Shown here: positions 1 to 6,695 of the stretch, piece after piece | Layout of the letters: each line of letters opens with the position of its first letter | Numbering within the stretch: the stretch's first letter is position 1 | DNA from: VRUE01 sp035605155 | GTDB lineage: Bacteria > Actinomycetota > Thermoleophilia > Solirubrobacterales > 70-9 | DNA: 29,771 nt | Direction of reading: 5' to 3' | Assembly (NCBI GenBank): GCA_035605155.1 | Contig: DATNHC010000098.1 | Location: 1 to 29,771 of the forward strand | Translations under genes and position numbers: made by a program | Notes under the pieces: generated by a model | Told to the model about the DNA's origin: nothing | Database searches by the model: none | Seen by the model: the letters and a program-made list of their open reading frames with translations, nothing else

Positions 1-1091
1 TCGGCATCGGCGACGGCAGCGTATTGCGCCTCGCCCTGAAGCAGGTCGCTAAGTGCGTCGCGCATCACGTCGTCGAGTTCAAGCAGTGGCCCCAGCGACG
101 AGTCGGGCTGTGCGGGGACGGTGTCATCGCGCAGGTCGCGCTCCGAGAGCCAGCCGAGCGGGCGGCGCTCGCTGTCGACCAGCAGCGGATATGGGACCTC
201 GACCTCGGGGGCTGCCAGCTTCGCCCGCACGTCCGCGGTCGCCTGGCCGACGTAGGCGAGCGGCGCCTCCCAGAGGTCGATGTCGGCGACCCGCATCAGC
301 GCCAGGCGCTTCAGCGCCCGATCGGCGCCGACGAAGTCCTCGACGAACTCGTCGGCGGGAGCCATCAGCAGCTCTGCCGGCGTCGCGTACTGGGCCACCC
401 TGCCGCCCTCGCGCATCACCGCGATGCGGTCGCCCATCTTGATCGCCTCGTCGATGTCGTGGGTGACGAAGAGGACGGTCTTGCCGATCTCCGCCTGCAG
501 GCGGAGGAACTCGTTTTGCAGGCGCTCGCGGTTGATCGGGTCGATCGCCCCGAAGGGCTCGTCCATCAGCATCACCAGGGGGTCTGCAGCCAGCGCCCGG
601 GCGACACCGACTCGCTGTTGCTGACCGCCAGAGAGCTGTGCGGGGTAGCGCTCGGCGAGCTCGGGGTCGAGGCCGATCAGCTCGAGCAGCTCGGCCGTGC
701 GGGCGGTGATCCTCTCCTTCTTCCAGCCAAGTAGTCGCGGCACGGTGGCGATGTTCTCGGCGATCGTGCGGTGAGGGAAGAGACCGATGTCCTGGATCAC
801 GTAGCCGATTTCGCGCCGCAGCTGAGCCGGGCTGCGATCGCGCACCGATTGCTCGCCGACCAGAACCTCACCCTCGCTCAGCTCGACGGTGCGGTTGACC
901 AGCCGCATCGCGGTCGTCTTGCCGCAGCCCGACGGTCCGACGAGAACGCAGATCTCACCCGCCGGAACCTCGAGCGTCAGGTGGTCGACGGCGGCGACCG
1001 CAGAGTCTCCGTAGCGCTTCGTCGCGCCTGCGTAGCGAACAGCGGAGGCGCCGCCATTCGACCCTCGGTCACTCGCTTCTTCGCCGAGCAC
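1..1091 (-). CDS. Glycine betaine/proline-type ABC transporter ATP-binding protein with CBS domain(s), 3' end cut by window
   Basis: This is the ATPase of an osmoprotectant (betaine/choline/proline) importer of the ProV/OpuCA type, which powers uptake from the cytoplasmic face. The reverse strand reads a Walker A motif GPSGCGKTT, a Q-loop in GYVIQDIGLFP, the signature LSGGQQQRV, and Walker B running into MLMDEPFGAIDP. A switch histidine in FVTHDIDEA follows. The DEPFGAIDP form, with a C-terminal CBS-like region (LMRVADIDLWEAPLAYVG onward), is characteristic of OpuCA rather than of generic ABC ATPases. The frame stays open to base 1, so the C-terminus is missing. I chose the GTG at 1091. An in-frame TGA closes the frame just upstream, and a TAGGCT hexamer lies 8 nt before this GTG. 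The gene follows the deaminase gene by 33 nt on the same strand. Permease and binding-protein genes are probably beyond the left edge. Family is confident; the exact substrate is not. Confidence 0.9.
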   Translation of the reverse strand, partial: MLGEEASDRGSNGGASAVRYAGATKRYGDSAVAAVDHLTLEVPAGEICVLVGPSGCGKTTAMRLVNRTVELSEGEVLVGEQSVRDRSPAQLRREIGYVIQDIGLFPHRTIAENIATVPRLLGWKKERITARTAELLELIGLDPELAERYPAQLSGGQQQRVGVARALAADPLVMLMDEPFGAIDPINRERLQNEFLRLQAEIGKTVLFVTHDIDEAIKMGDRIAVMREGGRVAQYATPAELLMAPADEFVEDFVGADRALKRLALMRVADIDLWEAPLAYVGQATADVRAKLAAPEVEVPYPLLVDSERRPLGWLSERDLRDDTVPAQPDSSLGPLLELDDVMRDALSDLLQGEAQYAAVADA

Positions 1092-1099
1092 TCGGTTCG

Positions 1100-1105
1100 A
1101 GCCTA
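1100..1105 (-). promoter_or_regulatory. Putative leaderless -10 box of the ABC ATPase gene
   Basis: TAGGCT on the minus strand lies 8 nt upstream of the GTG at 1091, with no Shine-Dalgarno sequence between them. It suggests the ABC gene has its own promoter inside the end of the deaminase gene region. Motif-based only. Confidence 0.4.
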
Positions 1106-1124
1106 TACCCGCTCGGCCGCGCTT

Positions 1125-2438
1125 TCAGCCGATTCCGAGGCGCTTTGCGCGCTCCTGCGCCCGCGCCACGACCTCATCCGTACCCGGAACCTCGCCGGCG
1201 CGCATCAGCACGCGGCCGGCGACGACGGTGGTGTCGACGATCGAGCCGCTCGCCGCGTAGACCAGGTCGGAGTGCAGATCGCCAAGACTCAGCTCAGGCG
1301 AGTCCCGGCGCAGCAAGAGGAAATCAGCCGGCCCCCCAACGCGAAGCACCTCCCGATTCCCACGAACTGCATCAAATTCTCTACCCCCTGGATCGGAAAT
1401 TTGATGCAGTTCGCGATCGGCGATGAGGAGGGGGGCGGCGGCGCCGGTGGCGACGCGCCAGGCCTCCTCGGCGGGCAGCACGGTTGGGTCGCCGGTGGCG
1501 TGGCGTTGGCCGAGAGCGAAGACCTTGAGGTCGGCGAGGAGGTCGAGCGAGTCGTTCGATCCTGGTCCGTCGGTGCCTAGCCCGACCGCGACGCCGGCCT
1601 GCCGCGCGGCCGGATAGGGGAAGGTGCCGCCCACGGCGAGCTTCATGTTGGCCACTGGGTTGGTGACCACCGTGCAGCGGCGCTCGGCGATCAGCTCAAG
1701 CTCCTCCTGGTCGAGCCAGACCCCGTGGGCGAGCACGGTGCGGTCCCCGAGGATCCCCACCCGGTCCAGATAGGCCGTCGGCCGCAGGCTGTGACGCTCG
1801 ATGCACTCCTGCACCTCGTGCTCGGTCTCGGAGACGTGGATTTGGATCGGTAGCCGTCGCTCGGCTGTCAGCTCCGCAGTCCAGCGCAGCAGCTCCTCGC
1901 TGGCCGTGTAGATGGCGTGCGGGGCAAGCGCCGCGCTGATCCTCGGACCGGTCTCGGCAAGCTCGGCGAGCTGGCGCAGGGTCGTCTCCTGCATCTCGGT
2001 CCGGTTGCGACCGGCGTCGAGCAGTGGACCGCCGATCGTCGCGCGCAGCCCGGCGTCCTCGACGGCGCGGGCTGTGGCGGCAGGGTGCCAGTACATGTCC
2101 CAGAAGCGGCTGCACCCGTTGCGGATCATCTCGGCGCAGGCGAGGCGCGTTCCCCAGTAGACGTCCTCCGCCTCGAGCCTCGCCTCGACCGGCCAGATCG
2201 CCTCGCGCAGCCAACGCATCAGCGGCAGATCGCCGCCGTAGCCGCGGAAGAGCGTCATTGCCGCGTGGGTGTGTCCGTTGACGAGCGGTGGCAGGAGCAG
2301 CGCTCCGCCGGCGTCAACCGTCTCGTCGCCGGGCTCTGACTCGACCTCGGCGCCGAGGTCGACGATCGCCCCGTCGACACAGCGCAGCCCGACCGGCTCG
2401 CCGTCGAGCACTGCTCCGATGACGGTCAGCGGCTTCAC
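1125..2438 (-). CDS. mtaD: 5-methylthioadenosine/S-adenosylhomocysteine deaminase-like amidohydrolase
   Basis: This is a 437-residue metal-dependent amidohydrolase of the MtaD/TrzA type. Its likely role is deaminating methylthioadenosine or S-adenosylhomocysteine to the inosine derivative in methionine/purine salvage. Metal ligands are visible: H56 and H58 in NGHTHAAM, H201 in IHVSET and D290 in GLGTDGPGSND. LAPHAIYT and LAHGVWLD are also family-typical. Its start overlaps the stop of the upstream MTAP-family gene by 4 bp (ATGA), so the two are translationally coupled, and their pairing supports an MTA role over guanine deaminase or chlorohydrolase. Residues about 342-359 are unusual. They are encoded by a palindromic repeat found again at 19223-19273 and fall just before the C-terminal VGGPADFLLL strand, where relatives have a short connection. 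The frame remains intact, so the enzyme may still work. Substrate is inferred. Confidence 0.87.
   Translation of the reverse strand: MKPLTVIGAVLDGEPVGLRCVDGAIVDLGAEVESEPGDETVDAGGALLLPPLVNGHTHAAMTLFRGYGGDLPLMRWLREAIWPVEARLEAEDVYWGTRLACAEMIRNGCSRFWDMYWHPAATARAVEDAGLRATIGGPLLDAGRNRTEMQETTLRQLAELAETGPRISAALAPHAIYTASEELLRWTAELTAERRLPIQIHVSETEHEVQECIERHSLRPTAYLDRVGILGDRTVLAHGVWLDQEELELIAERRCTVVTNPVANMKLAVGGTFPYPAARQAGVAVGLGTDGPGSNDSLDLLADLKVFALGQRHATGDPTVLPAEEAWRVATGAAAPLLIADRELHQISDPGGREFDAVRGNREVLRVGGPADFLLLRRDSPELSLGDLHSDLVYAASGSIVDTTVVAGRVLMRAGEVPGTDEVVARAQERAKRLGIG
1363..1413. repeat. Palindromic repeat, copy 1, inside mtaD
   Basis: Two perfect 16-bp inverted arms, CGAACTGCATCAAATT at 1363-1378 and its complement at 1398-1413, flank a 19-nt centre. 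The whole unit, and the few bases after it (CGAT), recur at 19223-19273 with identical length and only a few central changes. Here it lies in the coding region of the amidohydrolase and adds about 17 residues (342-359) without a frameshift. It resembles in behaviour the Rickettsia palindromic elements that insert in frame; no sequence relationship to those is claimed. Confidence 0.9.
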
Positions 2439-3112
2439 GGACCGACGGCGCCGAGCTGCGGCAGCACTGCTGCCAAGCCGTCATGGAGCTGCAGCGCGTT
2501 GGCGGCCCGCGCCGCGTTGAGGTCGACGACGTCGAGCGGACCGGAGCCGAGCCCGTTGGCGAGGTTGTCGACGGCGCAGACCGCGGCATAGGCGAGGCCG
2601 AGCTCAGCGGCGACGATGCACTCTGCGGCGATCGTCATTCCAACCACGTCGGCGTGCGGAGCGAGCAGGCGGATCTCCGCCGGGGTCTCGAAGCGGGGGC
2701 CGACCGTCTGCCAGTAGACGCCGCCGTCGCGCAGCGCGCCGGCAGCGGATGGCCAGGCGGCGATGACCTCCGCGCGCCAGGCACGGTCGAAGCCGGGCGC
2801 GCTGTGGGCGCGCTCGTCGCCGAAGATCGAGAGGCCGAGGTGAAGGGCGATGAAGTCGTCCGGGCAGATCAGGCTGCCGACCGGCAGCTCCTCGCTGAGC
2901 GAGCCGACCGAGCCGATCGCCAGGACGCGATCGCAGCCCTGCTCGACCAGCGGCCCGAGGTTTGCCTGGTGATCGATCTCGTGTGGCAGTCGGTAGGGAC
3001 CGGCGCCGTGACGTTGGACGATCGCGGCGCCGTGCTCGGCTGCCGCGGCAGCCACGGTCTCCCCGCCGGGGCCGAGGGCGCTGCTGCCGAGCATCACCGC
3101 GAGCCGTCCCAT
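2435..3112 (-). CDS. MTAP-family purine nucleoside phosphorylase
   Basis: This 225-residue protein of the PNP/UDP phosphorylase superfamily phosphorolyses a purine nucleoside, probably methylthioadenosine, methylthioinosine or inosine, to base and ribose-1-phosphate. Visible landmarks are the N-terminal VMLGSSALG, the AIGSVGSL stretch (65-72), and the family signature GPRFETPAEIR (138-148). GMTIAAE (158-164) follows, where MTA phosphorylases carry the substrate-binding Met/Glu region. It is shorter than the 240-290 residues usual for MTA phosphorylases. It heads the minus-strand set and overlaps mtaD by 4 bp. Together they could deaminate MTA and then cleave the product, or salvage purines. 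No SD is seen; TAGGAT lies exactly 6 nt before the ATG, consistent with a leaderless mRNA. Exact nucleoside preference is uncertain. Confidence 0.85.
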   Translation of the reverse strand: MGRLAVMLGSSALGPGGETVAAAAAEHGAAIVQRHGAGPYRLPHEIDHQANLGPLVEQGCDRVLAIGSVGSLSEELPVGSLICPDDFIALHLGLSIFGDERAHSAPGFDRAWRAEVIAAWPSAAGALRDGGVYWQTVGPRFETPAEIRLLAPHADVVGMTIAAECIVAAELGLAYAAVCAVDNLANGLGSGPLDVVDLNAARAANALQLHDGLAAVLPQLGAVGP

Positions 3113-3118
3113 CGCCCG

Positions 3119-3145
3119 ATCCTACGTCTCCGCATCGCCTATGGT
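3119..3145. promoter_or_regulatory. Compact divergent promoter pair with leaderless spacing
   Basis: Only 39 bp separate the two divergent start codons. On the minus strand TAGGAT (3119-3124) is 6 nt from the ATG at 3112. On the plus strand TATGGT (3140-3145) is 6 nt from the GTG at 3152. Both positions fit a -10 hexamer whose transcript starts at the start codon. No clear -35 boxes or SD sequences are seen. Confidence 0.5.
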
Positions 3146-3151
3146 GAAGGC

Positions 3152-3661
3152 GTGGCCGATCGCCCATCGGGACGGGAGGAGAGCGAGAGCGAACGGCTCG
3201 ATCGTAATCTCAGCGAGCTCCTGCAGGAGCTTCGCGTTGCGCTGCCTGGCGTCCAGGTCCTCTTCGCCTTCCTGCTGGCCGTTCCGTTCCAGCAGAACTT
3301 CACCAAAATCTCCGCCTTTCAGGAGAGGGTCTATTTCGCGACGCTCCTGCTCACGGCGGCCTCGGCGGTGCTGCTGATCGCCCCCTCCGCCTTCCACCGG
3401 ATGACCTTCCGCATGCAGCAGAAGGACAACTTGATCTTCCTCGCCAACCGCTTTGCGATCATCGGCCTCGGCCTCCTGGCGCTGGCGATGACGGGGGCGA
3501 TCATGCTGATCACCGACGTCCTCTTCGGCGGCCCGGCGACGATCGTCACCAGCGGTCTGACGTTTGCGATGTTCGCCGCCTTCTGGTACCTGCTGCCGCT
3601 GCGCTACCGGCTCAATCTGAGGCGGAGCGAACAGAGCGGAAGCGATCGCCCCAGAGATTGA
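3152..3661 (+). CDS. DUF6328-type four-helix membrane protein
   Basis: A 169-residue integral membrane protein of unknown function that matches what I know of DUF6328 family proteins in actinobacteria. The charged cytoplasmic N-terminus contains SESERLDRNLSELLQELRVA. Four hydrophobic segments follow at about 33-48, 60-79, 101-121 and 129-149, and a basic tail ends the protein. The conserved-looking part QVLFAFLLAVPFQQNF precedes the second helix. I chose the GTG at 3152 because a TATGGT hexamer stands 6 nt upstream and the protein then begins with a normal family N-terminus; the frame is open much further upstream but only as antisense to the phosphorylase gene. The last 50 bp overlap the 3' end of the convergent HD-domain gene. 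No function is proposed. Confidence 0.75.
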   Translation: MADRPSGREESESERLDRNLSELLQELRVALPGVQVLFAFLLAVPFQQNFTKISAFQERVYFATLLLTAASAVLLIAPSAFHRMTFRMQQKDNLIFLANRFAIIGLGLLALAMTGAIMLITDVLFGGPATIVTSGLTFAMFAAFWYLLPLRYRLNLRRSEQSGSDRPRD

Positions 3662-4226
3662 CCATCTCATCGGCGAACTCGTCGGTGAGGCGCATGTCCG
3701 GAGCCTGGTCGAAGAGCATTTCCAGGTCCTCCTCCCAGACGTAGATCTTCAGGTCCAAAGGGACGGCCAGTTCCTCGCTGACCCGCTCGCCGATCAGCGC
3801 GTAGGCCTCGCGCAGCATCATGACGTTGGTCTTTTTGTCGGCGGCGAAGATCGCCAGCGCCGCGGGGCCGGCGGCGGCGACACGCTGGCGGTGCTCGGCC
3901 TTGCGCTCCTCGTAGGAGGGGATCGTCTCGTCTTCGGTCAGCGCCTCGACCAGATCCGCGACGGCATCGCCAAAGCGCTCGCGCACTTCTGAGGGGCTCA
4001 TCTCTGTCTTCTCGACGATGTCGTGCAGGAGGCCCGCGGCCAGCACCTCGTCGCCGAAACCGTGGTTGAGCAGCAGCTCGCCGACGGCGAGCGGGTGATC
4101 GATGAAGGGACGGCCGTCGCTGCCGCGTCGCAGCTGTCCCGCGTGCGCCTGCCGCGCCGTCTCCAGCGCGTCCTTGACCAGGTCGGACCTCCCGATGGCC
4201 GCGTCGATGCCTGGGGTCGACGACAT
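3612..4226 (-). CDS. SpoT/Mesh1-like HD-domain hydrolase (possible small alarmone hydrolase)
   Basis: This 204-residue protein consists of little more than the metal-dependent HD hydrolase domain of RelA/SpoT proteins. Metal ligands can be placed: H28 (AHAGQLRRG), H44 (FIDHPL), H68-D69 (LLHDIVEKT) and D130 (AADKKTN). No synthetase, TGS or ACT domain is present, so by length it resembles single-domain alarmone hydrolases (SAH/Mesh1), which remove pyrophosphate from (p)ppGpp. The usual HDxxEDT is HDIVEKT here, so one acidic residue of the motif is changed and substrate may differ. It lies 59 bp downstream of the MBL-fold gene on the same strand. A TACGCT box 8 nt before its ATG suggests an additional promoter. 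Its 3' end overlaps the convergent DUF6328 gene. The HD fold is confident; (p)ppGpp as substrate is inference. Confidence 0.78.
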   Translation of the reverse strand: MSSTPGIDAAIGRSDLVKDALETARQAHAGQLRRGSDGRPFIDHPLAVGELLLNHGFGDEVLAAGLLHDIVEKTEMSPSEVRERFGDAVADLVEALTEDETIPSYEERKAEHRQRVAAAGPAALAIFAADKKTNVMMLREAYALIGERVSEELAVPLDLKIYVWEEDLEMLFDQAPDMRLTDEFADEMVNLWGDRFRSVRSASD

Positions 4227-4285
4227 CCGGCCTCAGCGTAGCGGGACTTGGTACGCCAGTGAACCGCGGTGTTTAACTCAAGTGC

Positions 4286-5167
4286 CTAGCTTGCCGCAAG
4301 CGCGCTGGACGTTTTGACGGCAAGGTCGTACTCAACTCGCTCCTTCGCCAGCTCGATTCCGCCTGCCGTGCCGCCGTGCGCCAGCCAGCGCTCGCGCGCT
4401 TCGTCTGCGAGCCGATCGAGACGCTCGTCGGAGTGCATCGGGTCGTGATGGAAGAGCACGGTGCGCTGAGCTTCGGCGCGGCGGGCGAAGGAGACCGCGT
4501 GCGAGAGCGAGGAGTGGCCCCAGCCGACGTGGTCGGGGTACTCGGTGTCGGCGTACTGGCCGTCGTGGATCAGCAAGGAGGCGTTGCGGGCAAGCCCGAG
4601 GCCCGAGATCCAGTCCTCGGCCAGCGCGTCGAGGTCGGCGCCGAGAGCGGGCTCGTGGTCGGGGATGTAAGCGAGCGAGGCGTCGCCGTCGTCGATCCGG
4701 TAGCCGAGCGTTGGACCGCGGTGGGCGACCGAGGCGGCGCGGATTCGAGCCGGCCCGATCTCCCACTCGCTCTGCGGGCAGTGGCGGAAGGAGACGTCGC
4801 AGGGCAGCTCACGCACCTCGACTGGCGAAAGCGGTGCCGATATGTAGCGGGCGATGCGGTCGCGCAGCGAGGCCTCCGGCGAGGCAGGGCCCCAGATGAC
4901 GATCTCGGTCTGGGCGCGGAAGGCGGGAGCGAAGAAGACGAGGCCCTGGATGTGATCGAGGTGCAGGTGGGTGAGCAGGATGTGGAGTCGCGCCGGCTCG
5001 GCAGCGAGGGCAAGCCCCAGGCTGCGAATGCCGGTGCCGGCGTCGAGGGCCAGCATCGATCCGTCGGAGAGCGTGATGCCGACGCAGGAGGTGTTGCCGC
5101 CGTAGCGGATCGTCTCCGGCCCTGGGGAGGGGATCGAGCCGCGCGTGCCCCAGAGCTTGACCTTCAT
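4286..5167 (-). CDS. Metallo-beta-lactamase-fold hydrolase (PhnP/RNase Z-like group)
   Basis: This 293-residue MBL-fold enzyme is probably a soluble two-metal phosphodiesterase or related hydrolase. The N-terminus MKVKLWGTRGSIPSPGP and YGGNTSC define a COG1235-like group. The metal-binding THLHLDH lies at 66-72 (H67, H69, D71, H72), with further candidate ligands H149, D170 and the late FHHDPMH (240-245). HDGQY near 201 is another typical piece. The start is separated from the stop of the PAS-protein gene by a single base (TGAGATG), so the two are almost certainly co-transcribed and perhaps translationally coupled. Such proteins have been described acting on cyclic nucleotides or phosphonate intermediates, but nothing here selects a substrate. 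Confidence 0.8.
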   Translation of the reverse strand: MKVKLWGTRGSIPSPGPETIRYGGNTSCVGITLSDGSMLALDAGTGIRSLGLALAAEPARLHILLTHLHLDHIQGLVFFAPAFRAQTEIVIWGPASPEASLRDRIARYISAPLSPVEVRELPCDVSFRHCPQSEWEIGPARIRAASVAHRGPTLGYRIDDGDASLAYIPDHEPALGADLDALAEDWISGLGLARNASLLIHDGQYADTEYPDHVGWGHSSLSHAVSFARRAEAQRTVLFHHDPMHSDERLDRLADEARERWLAHGGTAGGIELAKERVEYDLAVKTSSALAAS

Positions 5168-5168
5168 C

Positions 5169-5585
5169 TCAGTGCCCGGCCCCGTTGCTCGAGCGGGCCG
5201 GCCAAAAGACCGCGATCGCTCCCTGCGAGCCGTGTGCGGTGAGGATCGGAAAGGCAGAGACCTCTACCTGGTGGCGAGCGCCATCGGCGGAGCTGATCTC
5301 GAAGTCGGCGTGAGCGGGCCGGCCGTTGCGCACGGCGACGACCAACGGCAGCTCGTCGTAGGGGATCGGCTCGCCGCTCTCGTCGAAGGGCCCGAAAAGC
5401 GCGCCCCACTCCTCGGCGCCGACCGTGCCCAGCTCCTCGAAGCGCTTGCCGAGCAGCATCCCGGCGGCCTCGTTGTAGAAGACGAGGACACCGCCCTCGT
5501 CGACCAGGAAGGCCGGCGTCGAGAGCGCAGACATCAGGTTGCGAGCCAGGATCAGCTCGAGCGGCTTCTGCGTCACAGATGACAC
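5169..5585 (-). CDS. Stand-alone PAS-domain sensor protein
   Basis: A 138-residue protein that is essentially one PAS domain (about residues 10-130). PAFLVDEGGVLVFYNEAAGMLLG is the typical first strand-helix stretch, here split around residues 24-46. GEPIPYDELPLVVAVRNGRPA follows the pattern seen in PAS domains after a PAC-like region, and HQVEVSAFPI is a core strand. No kinase, cyclase or HTH domain follows, so it must signal through a partner. The immediate downstream gene, one base away, is an MBL-fold hydrolase, and an HD hydrolase comes next. The start is a GTG at 5585, with a second in-frame GTG three codons later. An AT-richer stretch (TATCTA) lies just upstream. Ligand and partner are unknown. 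Confidence 0.75.
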   Translation of the reverse strand: MSSVTQKPLELILARNLMSALSTPAFLVDEGGVLVFYNEAAGMLLGKRFEELGTVGAEEWGALFGPFDESGEPIPYDELPLVVAVRNGRPAHADFEISSADGARHQVEVSAFPILTAHGSQGAIAVFWPARSSNGAGH

Positions 5586-5744
5586 TTTAGATAGTCAGGA
5601 TTGATACAGCCAGGGATCTCGAAAGCTCGCTGCTTGCAGAAGCGAACGTCTAGCTTCGACCCCCAAGGCCACGCACTAGGTGATGTTGGTCACTTTGAAG
5701 GTCTGCCGTGGCGCGGTTCGGAATGGAATACGGTGCCGATCCCG
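5586..5744. promoter_or_regulatory. Divergent intergenic region with TACGGT box
   Basis: This 159-bp region separates the divergent PAS-protein and acyltransferase genes. TACGGT at 5729-5734 is 10 nt upstream of the ATG at 5745 and supports that start. Toward the PAS gene the sequence TATCTAAAG lies next to its GTG. No SD or convincing operator is seen. Confidence 0.35.
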
Positions 5745-6416
5745 ATGGAGGCCACCTCACGTCCCCCGCAGTCCGATGCATCCGCTCAAGCGCCGGGCGA
5801 GCCGAGCCCGATGTATCGGGCTGCGATGGCTATCTGCCGGCCCGCAGCGATCTGGGGAAGGCTGGAAGTAGAGGGACTCGATGCGGTGCCGGCAAGTGGG
5901 CCCGCGCTGGTGGTCGGCAACCACGACAGCCACTGGGACCCAGTCACCGTTGGCGTCGCGGCGATCCGACGCCGACAGATCAAGGCGCTGGCCAAATCCG
6001 ATCTCTGGAAGGTGCGCGGCCTGGCACCGATCCTCAACGGCATGGGTCAGATCCCGATTGAGCGCGGGTCAGGGGACGCTGCGGCCCTTGCCAGGGCGAT
6101 CGAGGAGCTGCGCGCCGGCGCCTGCATCGGCGTCTTTCCCGAGGGCACCCGCTCACGCGGCAGGGTTATGCGAGCGCGCAGCGGCGTCGGTCGCCTGGCG
6201 CTCGAGGTACCCGAGGCGAAGATCGTCTGCGTGGCAATCGAGGGCACGACTGCCTATACGCGCTTCCCGCGACGCCCTCGAGTCCGCACGCGCTTCTTCG
6301 AGCCTGCCGGGGGGCAGGCTCGACCCGGCGAGCAGCCGGGCGAGTTGGCGGCACGGCTGCTCGCCGAGATCCGCCAGCTCGTCCCACCGGTAGGCCTCGG
6401 CCGGAGTCGTGCCTAG
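5745..6416 (+). CDS. 1-acylglycerol-3-phosphate acyltransferase-like protein (PlsC family)
   Basis: This 223-residue glycerolipid acyltransferase would transfer an acyl group to lysophosphatidic acid or a related lysolipid at the inner membrane face. The catalytic HX4D is H60-D65 in VGNHDSHWDP. The substrate-binding FPEGTRSRG is at 131-139, with the intermediate block IPIERG at 103-108 as in PlsC. No strong transmembrane helix is present, so it is probably peripheral. The ATG at 5745 is preferred over a more distal in-frame ATG because of the TACGGT hexamer 10 nt before it. An ATG at 5811 (MYRAAMAICRP) is also credible because that is where homology usually begins. It is a single gene, divergent from the PAS operon. 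Exact acyl acceptor is unknown. Confidence 0.83.
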   Translation: MEATSRPPQSDASAQAPGEPSPMYRAAMAICRPAAIWGRLEVEGLDAVPASGPALVVGNHDSHWDPVTVGVAAIRRRQIKALAKSDLWKVRGLAPILNGMGQIPIERGSGDAAALARAIEELRAGACIGVFPEGTRSRGRVMRARSGVGRLALEVPEAKIVCVAIEGTTAYTRFPRRPRVRTRFFEPAGGQARPGEQPGELAARLLAEIRQLVPPVGLGRSRA

Positions 6417-6428
6417 CTGTCGGCGCGG

Positions 6429-6575
6429 CTACTCGAGTTTGCCGATCTTGAAGATTTTGGTGCCGCAGTCAGGGCAGGTGCCCTGAATCGCCGGGCGACC
6501 GTTTTTCATCGTCACCTGCTTGGCGTCCTTGATCTCGACCTTCTTGCGCTCCTTGACGCAGTAACCCTCTGGCAT
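6429..6575 (-). CDS. DUF5679-type zinc-ribbon mini-protein, 48 aa
   Basis: A 48-residue protein beginning MPEGYCVKERKKVEI and ending with a CPDCG knuckle followed by TKIFKIGKLE. The VTMKNGRPAIQGTCPDCG block is what I know as the DUF5679 family, small proteins common in actinobacteria and chloroflexi. The start is well set by a textbook AAAGGAGG (6583-6590) 7 nt upstream of the ATG, unusual in this window. Family members normally have two CxxC pairs. Here the first pair reads C6-V-K-E9, so one of the four presumed zinc ligands is missing. It lies convergent to the acyltransferase gene, 12 bp apart. Function of the family is not known to me. Confidence 0.85.
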   Translation of the reverse strand: MPEGYCVKERKKVEIKDAKQVTMKNGRPAIQGTCPDCGTKIFKIGKLE

Positions 6576-6582
6576 CAGGGGG

Positions 6583-6590
6583 CCTCCTTT
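6583..6590 (-). promoter_or_regulatory. Strong Shine-Dalgarno site of the DUF5679 gene
   Basis: AAAGGAGG on the minus strand sits 7 nt before the ATG at 6575. It is one of few consensus ribosome-binding sites in the window and implies this mRNA has a true leader and high translation. Confidence 0.85.
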
Positions 6591-6695
6591 CACTGCCGTG
6601 CGGCAGAGCTCGCGGGTGCTCGCGAGGTCGAATTGCGGCGAATGTAACGCAGGGAGGGGACGGTCGGCCTCATCTTCGTGCGTTTTCGCACAATC

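Noticed and set aside
3141..3151. ATG at 3141 as the start of the DUF6328 gene
   Set aside because: It is out of frame with the protein; the in-frame start is the GTG at 3152.
5601..5744. Upstream ATG for the acyltransferase (5601)
   Set aside because: The extra 48 residues show no family similarity and would cover the promoter region and its TACGGT box.
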